The position numbers and the translations under genes are program-made. 64,000 nt of DNA from Bacteroidaceae bacterium. GTDB lineage: Bacteria; Bacteroidota; Bacteroidia; Bacteroidales; Bacteroidaceae. The notes beneath the pieces are model-generated. The model saw only the letters and a program-made list of their open reading frames with translations, had not been told where the DNA came from and did no database searches. This document shows, one piece after another, positions 43,312-51,856 of this stretch. Location: NCBI GenBank assembly GCA_017469925.1, contig JAFUFK010000016.1, forward strand, positions 248,001 through 312,000. The letters run 5' to 3'. Position 1 is the first letter of the stretch; each line of letters starts with the position of its first letter.

Positions 43312-45357
43312 TTAATTTATTAAGAACACCTTCGTCTTCCCTTTGTAAGTACACTTCACGGTGGCCCTGCCAGCCACGATGGGACTGACTTCGCACACGA
43401 CGTCAGGATTGTCGGTTACGGCCTTCAGTTCGGAGTCGTCGCGCAACGGACCATAGACCTGATAGCGCGTGGCGTCGGTCAGGCCGTTGCTGTTGGTCGA
43501 GTGTATCGGCGTCGGTGGTATCACCAGCGACTGCCCATCGACGCTGATTCTCACCTGTGGGACGGCGGGACGCTGCCAGTCTGCACCCCGTTTGGCAAAG
43601 CCTATCCCGTGGAGGTCGAAGAGTCCCTGTGGGCGCTGTGCCTCCTCGCGTCGACCCCATTGCGGGCGTTCGCGCTGCGGGCGTTGGAGGTCGGGCCCTT
43701 CGGCTACGAGATAGATGGCGTGCTTGCCCGTCAGCCCCTCCACCTGGGGCACGGCTACGCGATAGGTCGCCGGCCACTGGGCAGCGCCAGCCGGCACCTC
43801 TACGAGAGCGATTTCGCGACCCTTCCACGTCTCGTTGGCATAAGGGCCGTCAAGCATGACGTGAATCTTGAAGCCTCCCTGTCCGCCAGGAGTCAGGCAG
43901 AGGCAGAGTTCCGTCTCGTCGCCTTGCTTTGTAGCAGCGAAGGCGCGTATGCCCTTGCTGTCCCGGCTGAGCCCGCCGAAGCCGAAGTACTTGAAGCCGA
44001 CGATGCCGCCGTTCGTGATGCCGGCCAGGTCCATATGGTCGGACCAGACGTCGTGGTTGTCCTGCAGCCAGTCGTTGCCCGTCATGTAGCAGGCGATGCC
44101 AGCCGAGTAGTACCCATAGGGAGGGAGACCGAAGATGTGGAAGCCTTCACTTGTCACCTCGGCACCCGTGTAGAGGGTTCCGTCAGTGGCTTGGGCTGTC
44201 CATTCGTTGCCCTTCGCGTAGGGGTCGTAGGCCACGATGCGCACCTTGCCGCCCTTGGCCACGGACTTCTTATCCCACATGATCTTCACAGGGGCCACCA
44301 TAGCCTGGCGGGCGTTGGCGAAGCCGCGTGGTGGACGATGGTAGAATACGTACCACTGGCCGTTGATCTGTTGCAGCGAGCCATGGGTGTTGTGGGCCGC
44401 GTTGGAGGTGGTCAGGTGGCTGCCGTCCTCGTTAGGCACTACGCCACGCGAATCCACTAGTACACCGCCCGAGCGCCATGGACCCAGGGGCGAGTCGCCA
44501 TAGGCATAGCGCAGGGCCGAGTTGGTGTTGCCAAGGCCGTATTCCTTGCCGCTGAAGCCGGAGAAGACCATCACGTACTTGTTGCCCACCTGGCGAATGC
44601 TGGAGGCCTCGAAGAAGTTGAAGTCCAGCGGGTCCTGTCCCTTATACAGGGCTTTGTACTCGCTGCCCTCCTTGTCCAGCAGACGGCCGTCGGCGCTGCT
44701 GGCGGGTATGAAGGGGTCGATGAAGTCGGTACCCGGCCGCTTGCTGTACATCGTCTGCTGGTCGAGTTCGCAGGCCGTCGAGTGTTGGAAGCCGTAGAAG
44801 ACGTAGGCACGGAAGCCGCGCTCGTAGTCGGGGTCTTTCGGGTTAGAGATGTTTTCGACGAATACGGAGGGGTCGAAGTCGATGGGTGAACCATCGAGGC
44901 ACTGCCTGCCGTCAGCCGTCAGGTTGATGGGTGTGAAGGGACCGTTGGGGTAGTCGCTCTTGCAGACCATACCCACGCGTCGCCACCCGCGCGAGTGGGG
45001 ATAGAGGTAGTAGGTCTTCTTGCCCGTTTGTCGGTCGTTAACCTCCACCAGGTCGGGGGCAAACATGGTGTCCCACCGTCCATCGACGAACCAAGAGAAG
45101 ATGGGGCCCTCGTCGCGCCACTGGGTCAGGTCGTCCACGGGAGCCGACCACATGCGTACGTCGTTGCCGCAATACTCGGTGTAGTGGGTGTCGTGCGAGC
45201 CGATGATATAGGCACGCTGGTGACCAGGATGCTCAGGGTCTTCGAACACGCGAGGTTCGCCGTCGGGTAAGTGCTCCCACAGAGGCAGGTAGGGATTCTG
45301 CCCGCTCACGGTCAGGGTCAAGGCTGAGAACAGCGCCAAAAGTGCAGATTTCTTCAT
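43312..45357 (-). CDS. Glycoside hydrolase family 43 protein
   Basis: 681 aa. Signal peptide (1-20), then a five-bladed propeller glycosidase of family 43: an early acidic site in YLPLWEHLPDGEPRVFEDP, DTMFAPDLVEVN and FFEASSIRQVGNKYVMVFSG. C-terminal beta-rich region (about 420-560) probably a carbohydrate-binding module. Members hydrolyse arabinosyl, xylosyl or galactosyl linkages of plant polysaccharides; specificity is not evident. ATG at 45355-45357 (MKKSALL) is preferred over one three codons earlier. Alone, not in a clear utilisation locus. Confidence 0.85.
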   Translation of the reverse strand: MKKSALLALFSALTLTVSGQNPYLPLWEHLPDGEPRVFEDPEHPGHQRAYIIGSHDTHYTEYCGNDVRMWSAPVDDLTQWRDEGPIFSWFVDGRWDTMFAPDLVEVNDRQTGKKTYYLYPHSRGWRRVGMVCKSDYPNGPFTPINLTADGRQCLDGSPIDFDPSVFVENISNPKDPDYERGFRAYVFYGFQHSTACELDQQTMYSKRPGTDFIDPFIPASSADGRLLDKEGSEYKALYKGQDPLDFNFFEASSIRQVGNKYVMVFSGFSGKEYGLGNTNSALRYAYGDSPLGPWRSGGVLVDSRGVVPNEDGSHLTTSNAAHNTHGSLQQINGQWYVFYHRPPRGFANARQAMVAPVKIMWDKKSVAKGGKVRIVAYDPYAKGNEWTAQATDGTLYTGAEVTSEGFHIFGLPPYGYYSAGIACYMTGNDWLQDNHDVWSDHMDLAGITNGGIVGFKYFGFGGLSRDSKGIRAFAATKQGDETELCLCLTPGGQGGFKIHVMLDGPYANETWKGREIALVEVPAGAAQWPATYRVAVPQVEGLTGKHAIYLVAEGPDLQRPQRERPQWGRREEAQRPQGLFDLHGIGFAKRGADWQRPAVPQVRISVDGQSLVIPPTPIHSTNSNGLTDATRYQVYGPLRDDSELKAVTDNPDVVCEVSPIVAGRATVKCTYKGKTKVFLIN

Positions 45358-45400
45358 GTTGTGCATACGTTTTATACAGGTTTTAGTGATGTTTCGCCTG

Positions 45401-45408
45401 CAAAATTA
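45401..45408 (-). promoter_or_regulatory. -7 box TAATTTTG for GH43 gene
   Basis: Minus-strand TAnnTTTG 44 bp upstream of the start. Confidence 0.55.
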
Positions 45409-45487
45409 GGCCTTTTGCCGCAATTTCGCCTACACACATGTCTCAAATACTTGTAACTTTATCTTTGGACGGATAGATTTTTTGTTG

Positions 45488-45495
45488 TATCTTTG
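45488..45495 (+). promoter_or_regulatory. -7 box TATCTTTG for zinc-ribbon peptide gene
   Basis: Preceded by TTTG 20 bp upstream; the start codon is 35 bp downstream. Confidence 0.6.
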
Positions 45496-45529
45496 TCCTG
45501 TGAAACGATGAAACAGACAATCCGGCACC

Positions 45530-45658
45530 ATGAAGGACGACGAGAAAAAGGAGGAACGGACCTATCACTGCACCGACTGTGGCAACGTAATACGCCGCCA
45601 CGAGGTGTTCTGTTCGAAGTGTGGCAAACTGCTCGATAGGTACGACTTCGAAGAGTGA
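45530..45658 (+). CDS. 42-aa zinc-ribbon protein
   Basis: A short gene encoding an acidic/basic N-terminus (MKDDEKKEERTYH) and a single zinc ribbon CTDCGN-N8-CSKCGKLLD with two CxxC pairs, as in zinc-ribbon tails of regulatory proteins. Its own promoter, correct spacing and the intact four Cys support it as real. Function unknown. Confidence 0.7.
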   Translation: MKDDEKKEERTYHCTDCGNVIRRHEVFCSKCGKLLDRYDFEE

Positions 45659-45704
45659 GTGAGAAAAAAGTGCAAGAAGATTTGCACGTCTCAAGGGTTT
45701 GCAC

Positions 45705-45712
45705 TACCTTTG
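45705..45712 (+). promoter_or_regulatory. -7 box TACCTTTG for hypothetical gene at 45840
   Basis: Plus-strand TAnnTTTG; start expected near 45719, giving a leader of about 120 nt with several hairpins. Confidence 0.55.
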
Positions 45713-45745
45713 CACCGAAATTTCTGACAACAATCGCATGAAGAC

Positions 45746-45839
45746 GGCCATGAGAATGGCCTGACATGGGGTTGTTGTATGCTTTTATACGGGTACAACT
45801 TTCCCCCAGAAGAGTGTTCTTTAACTTAATGAAAGTTGT
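45746..45839 (+). promoter_or_regulatory. Structured leader with competing hairpins
   Basis: Three elements are visible. GGCCAT-GAGA-ATGGCC (45746-45761) has a GNRA tetraloop. GTTGTA (45774-45779) can pair with TACAAC (45794-45799). ACAACTTTC (45795-45803) can instead pair with GAAAGTTGT (45831-45839), which ends one base before the ATG. The last two pairings exclude each other, as in translational switches. Confidence 0.5.
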
Positions 45840-46292
45840 ATGACGACAAACAAGAAACGATTTGTCAAAGTGTGCAGCTGCACACCAAAGGGGGACATCC
45901 AGACGATGGATGCCCGAGTGTTGAACCGTCTCGTAGAGGAGCAGGAAGGCGTAATCGCTCGCGAGCGAAATCCGCGAAAGATGGCGCAAAGGGCCCTGGA
46001 ACTGGGCGATGCCTGTCTGGCCGCAGGTTGTCCGATGAAGGCCGTCCAGGTGTGGCGCGATGCCGCCTGTAGGCTGGAGATGATGGACTATCGCTGGGTG
46101 AGCGAGCCGATAAATCCGAGTTTTGTCCGCTTCGACGACCTGGTGTCCGCCCGCGAAGCCCACATGCTGGGGATGCGTATCGACAAGGCGTGGCGACTGA
46201 TGGGCCACCCCGAGATGGCCGTCTGGGCCAGGAAGATGAGGGTGGCCTATCGCGAGATGTGGCTCGACAAGTACTACGGGGCGTTGCCCTAA
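45840..46292 (+). CDS. Hypothetical protein, 150 aa
   Basis: Not recognised. Soluble, helical, with TPR-like character in the middle (AQRALELGDACLAAGCPMKAVQVWRDAACRLEMM). The ATG follows directly on a 9-bp hairpin stem. It overlaps the convergent carbon-nitrogen hydrolase gene by 4 bp. No membrane segment or metal-binding cluster. Confidence 0.7.
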   Translation: MTTNKKRFVKVCSCTPKGDIQTMDARVLNRLVEEQEGVIARERNPRKMAQRALELGDACLAAGCPMKAVQVWRDAACRLEMMDYRWVSEPINPSFVRFDDLVSAREAHMLGMRIDKAWRLMGHPEMAVWARKMRVAYREMWLDKYYGALP

Positions 46293-47164
46293 TTGATGAA
46301 CCGTTGGCAAAGGCCCTTGAACTCCTCGATACGACGGTCGCGGAGGAAGGGCCACCAGCGGCGCACCTGTTCGCTACGGTGGAGGTCGATGTCGATGACG
46401 ACGTTGGCCTCCTCGTCTTTGGGTGCACGATAAAGCATCTCGCCCTGAGGACCACAGACGAAACTGCTGCCCCAGAACCGTATGCCGCGCGTCTGGCCAC
46501 TGGGGTCGGGCTCGTGGCCTACACGATTGACCGTGACGACGGGTAGCCCGTTGGCTACCGCGTGGCCGCGCTGTACGGTGGTCCAAGCCTCGCGCTGGCG
46601 CTCTTGCTCCTCGGGCGTGTCGGAGGACTCATAGCCGATGGCCGTCGGGTAGATGAGCAGGTCGGCACCGGCGAGCGCCATTAGACGGGCACCCTCGGGG
46701 TACCACTGGTCCCAGCATACCTGTACGCCCAAGAGACCGACCGAGGTCTTTATGGGACGGAAACCGAGGTCGCCAGGCGTGAAGTAGAACTTTTCGTAGT
46801 AGGCAGGGTCGTCGGGGATGTGCATCTTGCGATACTTGCCGGCGATAGAGCCGTCGGCGTCGAAGACTACGGCCGTGTTGTGGTAGAGGCCTGGTGCACG
46901 ACGCTCGAAGAGACTCGTCACGAGTACTACACCGTGTCGTCGGGCTAACAGACCATAGAACTCGCACGAGGGACCTGGGACGGGCTCTGCGAGGTCGAAG
47001 TTATCGACAGACTCCACCTGACAGAAGTAGAGCGAGTTGTGGAGTTCCTGGAGCACTACGAGTTGAGCTCCTTGCGCGGCTACCTGGGCAATGTTTTGTG
47101 CCAGTCGTTGCTTGTTGGCTTCGACGTCGGCCGTGCATGCTTGCTGTATGATTCCTACTTTCAT
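46289..47164 (-). CDS. aguB: N-carbamoylputrescine amidase-type carbon-nitrogen hydrolase
   Basis: 291 aa. Nitrilase superfamily; the Glu-Lys-Cys triad is visible in LQELHNSLYF, YRKMHIPDDPAYYEKFYF and VQVCWDQWYPE. Together with the agmatine deiminase gene 5 bp upstream it would convert agmatine through N-carbamoylputrescine to putrescine, releasing ammonia and CO2. The pairing makes this function likely. Confidence 0.9.
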   Translation of the reverse strand: MKVGIIQQACTADVEANKQRLAQNIAQVAAQGAQLVVLQELHNSLYFCQVESVDNFDLAEPVPGPSCEFYGLLARRHGVVLVTSLFERRAPGLYHNTAVVFDADGSIAGKYRKMHIPDDPAYYEKFYFTPGDLGFRPIKTSVGLLGVQVCWDQWYPEGARLMALAGADLLIYPTAIGYESSDTPEEQERQREAWTTVQRGHAVANGLPVVTVNRVGHEPDPSGQTRGIRFWGSSFVCGPQGEMLYRAPKDEEANVVIDIDLHRSEQVRRWWPFLRDRRIEEFKGLCQRFIN

Positions 47165-47169
47165 GATGT

Positions 47170-48249
47170 TCAGTTTTTAATGGTTCCTACGGGATACTGC
47201 ATCGTGCAACAGTGTAGCGAGCCGTGCTGCTCGATGAGCACGCGACAATCGACGGGCACAATCTCGTGACGAGGGAATACCTGTTGGAGGGCAAGTCGGG
47301 CCTGTTCGTCGCGCTCGGGGTCGCGATAGGCGGGCATCAGTACGGCACCGTTGATACAAAGGAAGTTGGCATAGGTGGCTGGCAGGCGTCCGCCGTCGGC
47401 ATCGTACTGGGCGCCGGCCATCGGCAGGGGAACTAGGCGATAGGGCTCGCCCTCAAGGGTGCGGAACTCGTGCAATTGTGCCTCCATCTGGTGCAGTTCG
47501 GCATAGTGTTCGTCCGCTTCATCGAGGCACTGCACGTAGGCAATCGTGTCGTTGGGACACAGGCGGGCCAGCGTGTCGATGTGCGAGTCTGTATCGTCGC
47601 CCGCCAGATAACCGTGGTCGAGCCAAAGCACGCGTTCGACGTGCAGATAGCGACGAAGGCGTTCCTCAATTTCGGCTTGCGTGAGAGGTTGGTTGCGATT
47701 GGGCGCAAGGAGGCATTTCGAGGTCGTGAGCAGGGTACCGCGCCCGTCGCTCTCGATGCTTCCTCCCTCGAGCACGAAGTCGAGATGGTCTTCGTATTGC
47801 CCATTCAGGACACCTTGTGCGAAGAGACGTCGCGATATCTGGTTGTCCTGCTCGGCAGGGAACTTTCGGCCCCAACCGTTAAACTGGAAGTCGAGCAGCA
47901 GGCAGCCCGTAGAGGTATTCAGTGTGATGAACCCATGATCGCGAGCCCACGTGTCGTCGGAGGGTGCAGGGTGGAGCGAGATGTTCGCCAGCGCACGCTG
48001 GGGCAGACGCTCTCGCAGCAGTTGCCCTACCTTCTCAGGTTCGGGCGTCACGATGATGAGCCGCTCGCGCAGGGCTATCTCCAGCGCCATGCGTACGTAG
48101 CAGTCAGTAACCTCCTGGAGCACGGGTGCCCAGTCGGTCTGGGCATGGGGCCAGGTCAACTGTACCCCGCTCTGTCTGGCCCATTCCGAGGGCAGGTAGG
48201 TGGCGCGGATTTCGCTCTCCTCAGGACCTGTCAAACGGTCGGGCTTCAT
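47170..48249 (-). CDS. aguA: Agmatine deiminase
   Basis: 359 aa. Peptidylarginine-deiminase-like fold; HDTWARDHG-type region reads DDTWARDHGFI, LDHGYLAGDDTDSHIDTLARL holds the substrate acids, and the C-terminal HGSLHCCTMQYP the catalytic Cys. Hydrolyses agmatine to N-carbamoylputrescine. The frame continues 18 codons upstream to 48303, but a -7 box at 48308-48315 puts the transcript start about there, so ATG 48247-48249 (MKPDRLTG) is chosen. Confidence 0.9.
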   Translation of the reverse strand: MKPDRLTGPEESEIRATYLPSEWARQSGVQLTWPHAQTDWAPVLQEVTDCYVRMALEIALRERLIIVTPEPEKVGQLLRERLPQRALANISLHPAPSDDTWARDHGFITLNTSTGCLLLDFQFNGWGRKFPAEQDNQISRRLFAQGVLNGQYEDHLDFVLEGGSIESDGRGTLLTTSKCLLAPNRNQPLTQAEIEERLRRYLHVERVLWLDHGYLAGDDTDSHIDTLARLCPNDTIAYVQCLDEADEHYAELHQMEAQLHEFRTLEGEPYRLVPLPMAGAQYDADGGRLPATYANFLCINGAVLMPAYRDPERDEQARLALQQVFPRHEIVPVDCRVLIEQHGSLHCCTMQYPVGTIKN

Positions 48250-48307
48250 CTCGTAGGTGAGGTCCTCGATGGTGGTCGTCGTTAGTCGGTATTGCAGTGC
48301 CATTGTG

Positions 48308-48315
48308 CAAAATTA
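48308..48315 (-). promoter_or_regulatory. -7 box TAATTTTG for aguA-aguB
   Basis: Minus-strand TAnnTTTG; divergent from the box at 48349-48356. Confidence 0.55.
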
Positions 48316-48348
48316 CAAATTAGAAACCAATAATTGAAAATTATTTTG

Positions 48349-48356
48349 TACTTTTG
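48349..48356 (+). promoter_or_regulatory. -7 box TACTTTTG for flavin reductase-msrA
   Basis: Plus-strand TAnnTTTG 39 bp upstream of the start. Confidence 0.55.
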
Positions 48357-48395
48357 TGCCATAAATAGGAACGAAAACCAATAATACATCTTAAG

Positions 48396-48974
48396 ATGCG
48401 CAAGAATTTTGGACAAAAGGGGGTATTCACCGCACCCCTGCCCGTGCTCTTGATTGGCACGTACGACGAGAATGGAGTAGCAAACCTGATGAACGTGGCC
48501 TGGGGCGGACAGTGCAGCGAGCACCACGTGGCCCTGAACCTGGGGCACGAGCGTAAGACGCTGGAGAACATGCGCCTGAAGAAGGCCTTCACAGTGATGT
48601 TTGCTACGGAGGAGACGATGGTGGCTGCCGACTACGTGGGCATTGTCTCAGGTCTGAAGACTGGCGACAAGGTGACCAAGAGCGGACTGACGCCTATGCG
48701 GGCCGAGATGGTGGACGCACCAGCTTTCGAGCAGCTGCCTGTAACGCTGGAGTGTCGGCTGACAAGCATCCGCGAGGAGAAGACGGGCGAAGTGCGCGTA
48801 GTGGGCGAGGTCGTGAACCTGAGTGCCGAAGAGAGCGTACTGAACGAGAAAGGCCGGGTGGACTTCGACAAGATACACTTGATCTGCTTCGACGAGGCCA
48901 CGCTGAAGTATCGTCGTATTGGCGAGGTCGTAGGCAATGCCTTCGTCGAGGGCAATAAGATTCGCAAAGGATAA
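48396..48974 (+). CDS. Flavin reductase family protein
   Basis: 192 aa. FMN-binding split-barrel of the DIM6/NTAB group: PAPLPVLLIGTYDENGVANLMNVAWGG and HERKTLENMRLKKAFTV. Likely reduces flavin with NAD(P)H or acts as an FMN oxidoreductase. Five bp before msrA, which suggests a shared redox-protection role. Confidence 0.85.
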   Translation: MRKNFGQKGVFTAPLPVLLIGTYDENGVANLMNVAWGGQCSEHHVALNLGHERKTLENMRLKKAFTVMFATEETMVAADYVGIVSGLKTGDKVTKSGLTPMRAEMVDAPAFEQLPVTLECRLTSIREEKTGEVRVVGEVVNLSAEESVLNEKGRVDFDKIHLICFDEATLKYRRIGEVVGNAFVEGNKIRKG

Positions 48975-48979
48975 GGACA

Positions 48980-49492
48980 ATGCACGAGATATACCTGGCC
49001 GGAGGCTGCTTCTGGGGCACTGAGCACTATCTGAAGCAGATAGAGGGCGTGGTGGATACCGAGACGGGCTTTGCCAACGGGCGCACCCCCAATCCCACTT
49101 ATGAGGAGGTCTATACCGACCAGACGGGTTATGCCGAGACGGTAAGGGTGAGGTTCGACGAGCGTCGTATCTCCCTGCGCTTCCTTGTGGAATTGTTCTT
49201 CCACGCCATCGACCCCACCTCGCTCAATCGACAGGGGCACGACGAGGGGACTCGCTACAGGACAGGTGTTTACTATACCAGCGAGGCGGACCGTCGTGTG
49301 ATAGAAAGCGTCTTTGCCGAGGAACAGAAGAAATGTGACAAGCCTCTGGCGGTGGAACTGGAACCCTTGCAAAACTTCTACCCGGCCAGCGAATTTCATC
49401 AGGACTATCTCGACCAACACCCAGACGGCTATTGCCACTTGCCTTGGGAACTCTTCCGATTTGCCAAGGAAGCATCGCGCGCACGCGTATAA
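48980..49492 (+). CDS. msrA: Peptide-methionine (S)-S-oxide reductase MsrA
   Basis: 170 aa. GGCFWGTEHYL with the catalytic Cys, TGFANGRTPNPTYEEV and FHQDYLDQHP are all conserved. Repairs oxidised methionine. Cytoplasmic form, no MsrB domain. Confidence 0.95.
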   Translation: MHEIYLAGGCFWGTEHYLKQIEGVVDTETGFANGRTPNPTYEEVYTDQTGYAETVRVRFDERRISLRFLVELFFHAIDPTSLNRQGHDEGTRYRTGVYYTSEADRRVIESVFAEEQKKCDKPLAVELEPLQNFYPASEFHQDYLDQHPDGYCHLPWELFRFAKEASRARV

Positions 49493-49554
49493 TAAATAAG
49501 GTAAGAGAGGTAGGGAAAATTTCAAATAAATTTGTTTTTTCGCTCGATTTACAC

Positions 49555-49562
49555 TATCTTTG
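49555..49562 (+). promoter_or_regulatory. -7 box TATCTTTG for Nif3-like operon
   Basis: The box overlaps the longest open frame's first codon and so excludes it as the start; the GTG at 49584 lies 21 bp downstream. Confidence 0.6.
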
Positions 49563-49583
49563 CACCCACATACTTCATACAGC

Positions 49584-50384
49584 GTGAAAATAAAGGATAT
49601 TATTTGCGCCCTTGAACGTTTCGCGCCGTTGCCCCTGCAGGAGAGTTACGATAATGCTGGCCTGCAGGTTGGATTGACAGCGGCGGAGGAGGCCTCAGGG
49701 GCATTGTTGTGTTTAGACGTCACCGAAGACGTCATCATGGAGGCCGCCAGCCTTGGGTGTAACCTGATTGTATCGCACCACCCATTGCTCTTCCGACCCC
49801 TGAAGCAACTGACCGACCGCACCCAGGTGGAACGCTGCGTCCGTCTGGCCGTAGAGCAAGGTATCACCATCTATGCCGCCCACACGAATCTGGACAATGC
49901 GGAGGATGGCGTGAACTATCGCATCGCGGAGAAACTGGGGTTAGTGGATGTGCAGATGATGCAACGCCACCCGGTGCGCGTAGGCGAGCGTGTGGTGACG
50001 GCAGGAAGCGGAGTCATCGGTTATCTGCCTGGCCCTGAGGACTCTCTGGCTTTCCTGCAAAGGATCAAGGACGTGTTCCACGTCGAAGTGCTCGAACACA
50101 ACGAACTCCTGCAACGCCCCATTCAGTCGGTGGCCCTGTGCGGCGGAGCAGGTGCCTTCATGCTCGACGAAGCCTTGCGCCTGGAGGCCGATGCCTTTGT
50201 GACGGGCGAGATGTCGTACCACCAGTTCTTTGGGCACGAACAGGAGATTCAGATTGCCGTCATGGGGCATTACCAGAGCGAGCAATTCACGAAAGAAATC
50301 TTCTCGCACATCATCGGCGACCTGGCCCCCCATCTTCCTGTATTCATTACAAACGTAGATACAAATCCAATTAAATACTTATAA
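49584..50384 (+). CDS. Nif3-like dinuclear metal protein
   Basis: 266 aa. KIKDIICALERFAPLPLQESYDNAGLQVG, the metal-binding SHHPLLFRPLKQL, the AAHTNLDNAEDGVN site and the C-terminal GHYQSEQFTKE place it in the Nif3/YbgI family (GTP cyclohydrolase I type 2 homologues). Role unknown; a toroidal hexamer in relatives. GTG start chosen from the promoter position. Followed 10 bp later by the zinc-ribbon protein, a frequent pair in Bacteroidetes. Confidence 0.9.
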   Translation: MKIKDIICALERFAPLPLQESYDNAGLQVGLTAAEEASGALLCLDVTEDVIMEAASLGCNLIVSHHPLLFRPLKQLTDRTQVERCVRLAVEQGITIYAAHTNLDNAEDGVNYRIAEKLGLVDVQMMQRHPVRVGERVVTAGSGVIGYLPGPEDSLAFLQRIKDVFHVEVLEHNELLQRPIQSVALCGGAGAFMLDEALRLEADAFVTGEMSYHQFFGHEQEIQIAVMGHYQSEQFTKEIFSHIIGDLAPHLPVFITNVDTNPIKYL

Positions 50385-50394
50385 CATTCCTATT

Positions 50395-51234
50395 ATGGCA
50401 ACAAAAGTTAAAGATCCTGCAGAACTGCCGGTAGAGGATAAACTGAAGAACCTCTACCAACTGCAAACGATGCTTAGTGAGATTGACAAGATTAAAACCC
50501 TGCGAGGCGAACTCCCTCTGGAGGTTCAGGACTTGGAGGACGAAATCGAAGGCCTCACGACCCGCATCGAGAAGATTCAGAACGAGATTGTGGAACTGAA
50601 GCGCGAAGTGGCCGACCGTCGTGGCAACATCGAGAGCAGCAACCAGGCCATCGCCCGATACAAGGAGCAGATGGACAACGTGCGCAACAACCGCGAATAC
50701 GACTCGCTGAACAAGGAAATCGAGTACCAGCAGCTCGACGTAGAACTGAACCAGAAGAAGATTCGCGAGGCCGAGGAGGCTGTACGCATGAAGGAAGCCG
50801 AAGTGCAGCAGAACTCGAGCCAGGTAACAGAGCGCCGTACCGACCTCGACATCAAGAAGTCGGAACTCGACGAAATCATCTCTGAGACCAAGGCTGAGGA
50901 GGAGAAACTGCGCGAGCGCTCGAAGAACCTTGAACTGAGCATCGAACCCCGTTTGTTGGCTGCCTTCAAGCGTATCCGTCGCAATTCGCGAAACGGACTG
51001 GGCATCGTCTATGTTCAGCGTGATGCCTGTGGCGGTTGCTTCAACAAGATTCCGCCACAGCGCCAGCTCGACATCCGCATGCGCAAGAAGATTATCGTCT
51101 GCGAGTATTGCGGTCGCATCATGATCGACCCAGAGTTGGCTGGTGTTCAGCTCGACAAACCCGCTACGGAGAAGCCCAAGCGTGTTCGCAGAAGCACCAA
51201 GAAGGCTGCCGAAGAGAAGCCCGCAGAGGATTGA
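50395..51234 (+). CDS. Coiled-coil zinc-ribbon protein (CdsZ/DUF164-like)
   Basis: 279 aa. Long coiled coil (about 20-190) rich in Glu/Lys, then a C4 zinc ribbon (CGGCFNKIPPQRQLDIRMRKKIIVCEYCGRIM) and a basic Pro/Lys tail. The family is thought to act in regulation of translation or division in other phyla; that is not shown here. Ends before a strong terminator. Confidence 0.85.
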   Translation: MATKVKDPAELPVEDKLKNLYQLQTMLSEIDKIKTLRGELPLEVQDLEDEIEGLTTRIEKIQNEIVELKREVADRRGNIESSNQAIARYKEQMDNVRNNREYDSLNKEIEYQQLDVELNQKKIREAEEAVRMKEAEVQQNSSQVTERRTDLDIKKSELDEIISETKAEEEKLRERSKNLELSIEPRLLAAFKRIRRNSRNGLGIVYVQRDACGGCFNKIPPQRQLDIRMRKKIIVCEYCGRIMIDPELAGVQLDKPATEKPKRVRRSTKKAAEEKPAED

Positions 51235-51264
51235 ACGGTCCTCCCAAGAGAGAAAGAGAAAGAC

Positions 51265-51305
51265 GAGACTGGTAGTGAGTGCCGACTCCCTGCCAGTCTT
51301 CTTTT
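51265..51305 (+). terminator. Terminator after zinc-ribbon gene
   Basis: GACTGG/CCAGTC outer stem with an inner GAGT/ACTC stem, followed by TTCTTTTT. Confidence 0.85.
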
Positions 51306-51308
51306 TGG

Positions 51309-51767
51309 CTACAACTCGCCGTAATCGGGGATTTCGGACAGGAATTCGTAAGAATTGTGTGCGTAATCTACCCGGCAGGCATAGTGCTGATGACCATTCG
51401 AGACGATGAGGTAAGGCACGCGTAGGACAATGTTGTATCGCGTAATCTGGTCGAACACCTTCTGCGCAATCTCTATGTGCGGGGCCTTATACTCAATAAT
51501 CATCCTCGGGCGGGCCTCATGGTCGTAAAGCACAGTGTCGCAACGCTTTGTCGTAGAATTCAGCGTGAGCGAAACCTCGTTGGCCAAGAGACCCTGCGGG
51601 TAGCCCTTGTGCTCAATGAGATAGTGGACAAAACTTTGCCTTACCCACTCCTCAGGAGTCAGACGGAGATAGCGCCGACGCAGGATGTCGAACACGCGCA
51701 ATTGGCCGTCTTCGACTTTCTTCTGCAATTCCACGGGCGGGAGCGTCCACAATTCTTTTTGTGCCAT
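51309..51767 (-). CDS. Orphan HsdR N-terminal-type nuclease-like protein
   Basis: 152 aa. Matches the N-terminal nuclease-like domain of type I restriction HsdR (FVHYLIEHKGYPQGLLANEV; RCDTVLYDHEARPRMIIEYKAPHIEI with the D-ExK-like acids). No helicase or HsdM/HsdS partners are near, so it is not a restriction system. In Bacteroidetes this gene tends to sit near holA, as here, hinting at a housekeeping nucleic-acid role. ATG 51765-51767 lies 8 bp after the -7 box, so the mRNA is nearly leaderless. Confidence 0.8.
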   Translation of the reverse strand: MAQKELWTLPPVELQKKVEDGQLRVFDILRRRYLRLTPEEWVRQSFVHYLIEHKGYPQGLLANEVSLTLNSTTKRCDTVLYDHEARPRMIIEYKAPHIEIAQKVFDQITRYNIVLRVPYLIVSNGHQHYACRVDYAHNSYEFLSEIPDYGEL

Positions 51768-51774
51768 AGCAAGG

Positions 51775-51782
51775 CAAAGATA
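51775..51782 (-). promoter_or_regulatory. -7 box TATCTTTG for HsdR_N-like gene
   Basis: Minus-strand TAnnTTTG with the ATG 8 bp downstream. Confidence 0.55.
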
Positions 51783-51793
51783 CAAAGAAATTG

Positions 51794-51824
51794 AGAATTA
51801 AGAATTAAGAATTAAGAATTAATT
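51794..51824. repeat. GAATTAA tandem repeat
   Basis: Four head-to-tail GAATTAA copies between two divergent promoters. Confidence 0.85.
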
Positions 51825-51826
51825 AG

Positions 51827-51834
51827 TATCTTTG
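51827..51834 (+). promoter_or_regulatory. -7 box TATCTTTG for amn-holA
   Basis: Plus-strand TAnnTTTG 23 bp upstream of amn. Confidence 0.6.
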
Positions 51835-51856
51835 TACCGAATAACGTCATTACACT

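Noticed and set aside
51309-51767. Type I restriction system
   Set aside because: Only an HsdR N-terminal-like domain is present; no helicase, HsdM or HsdS in the window.
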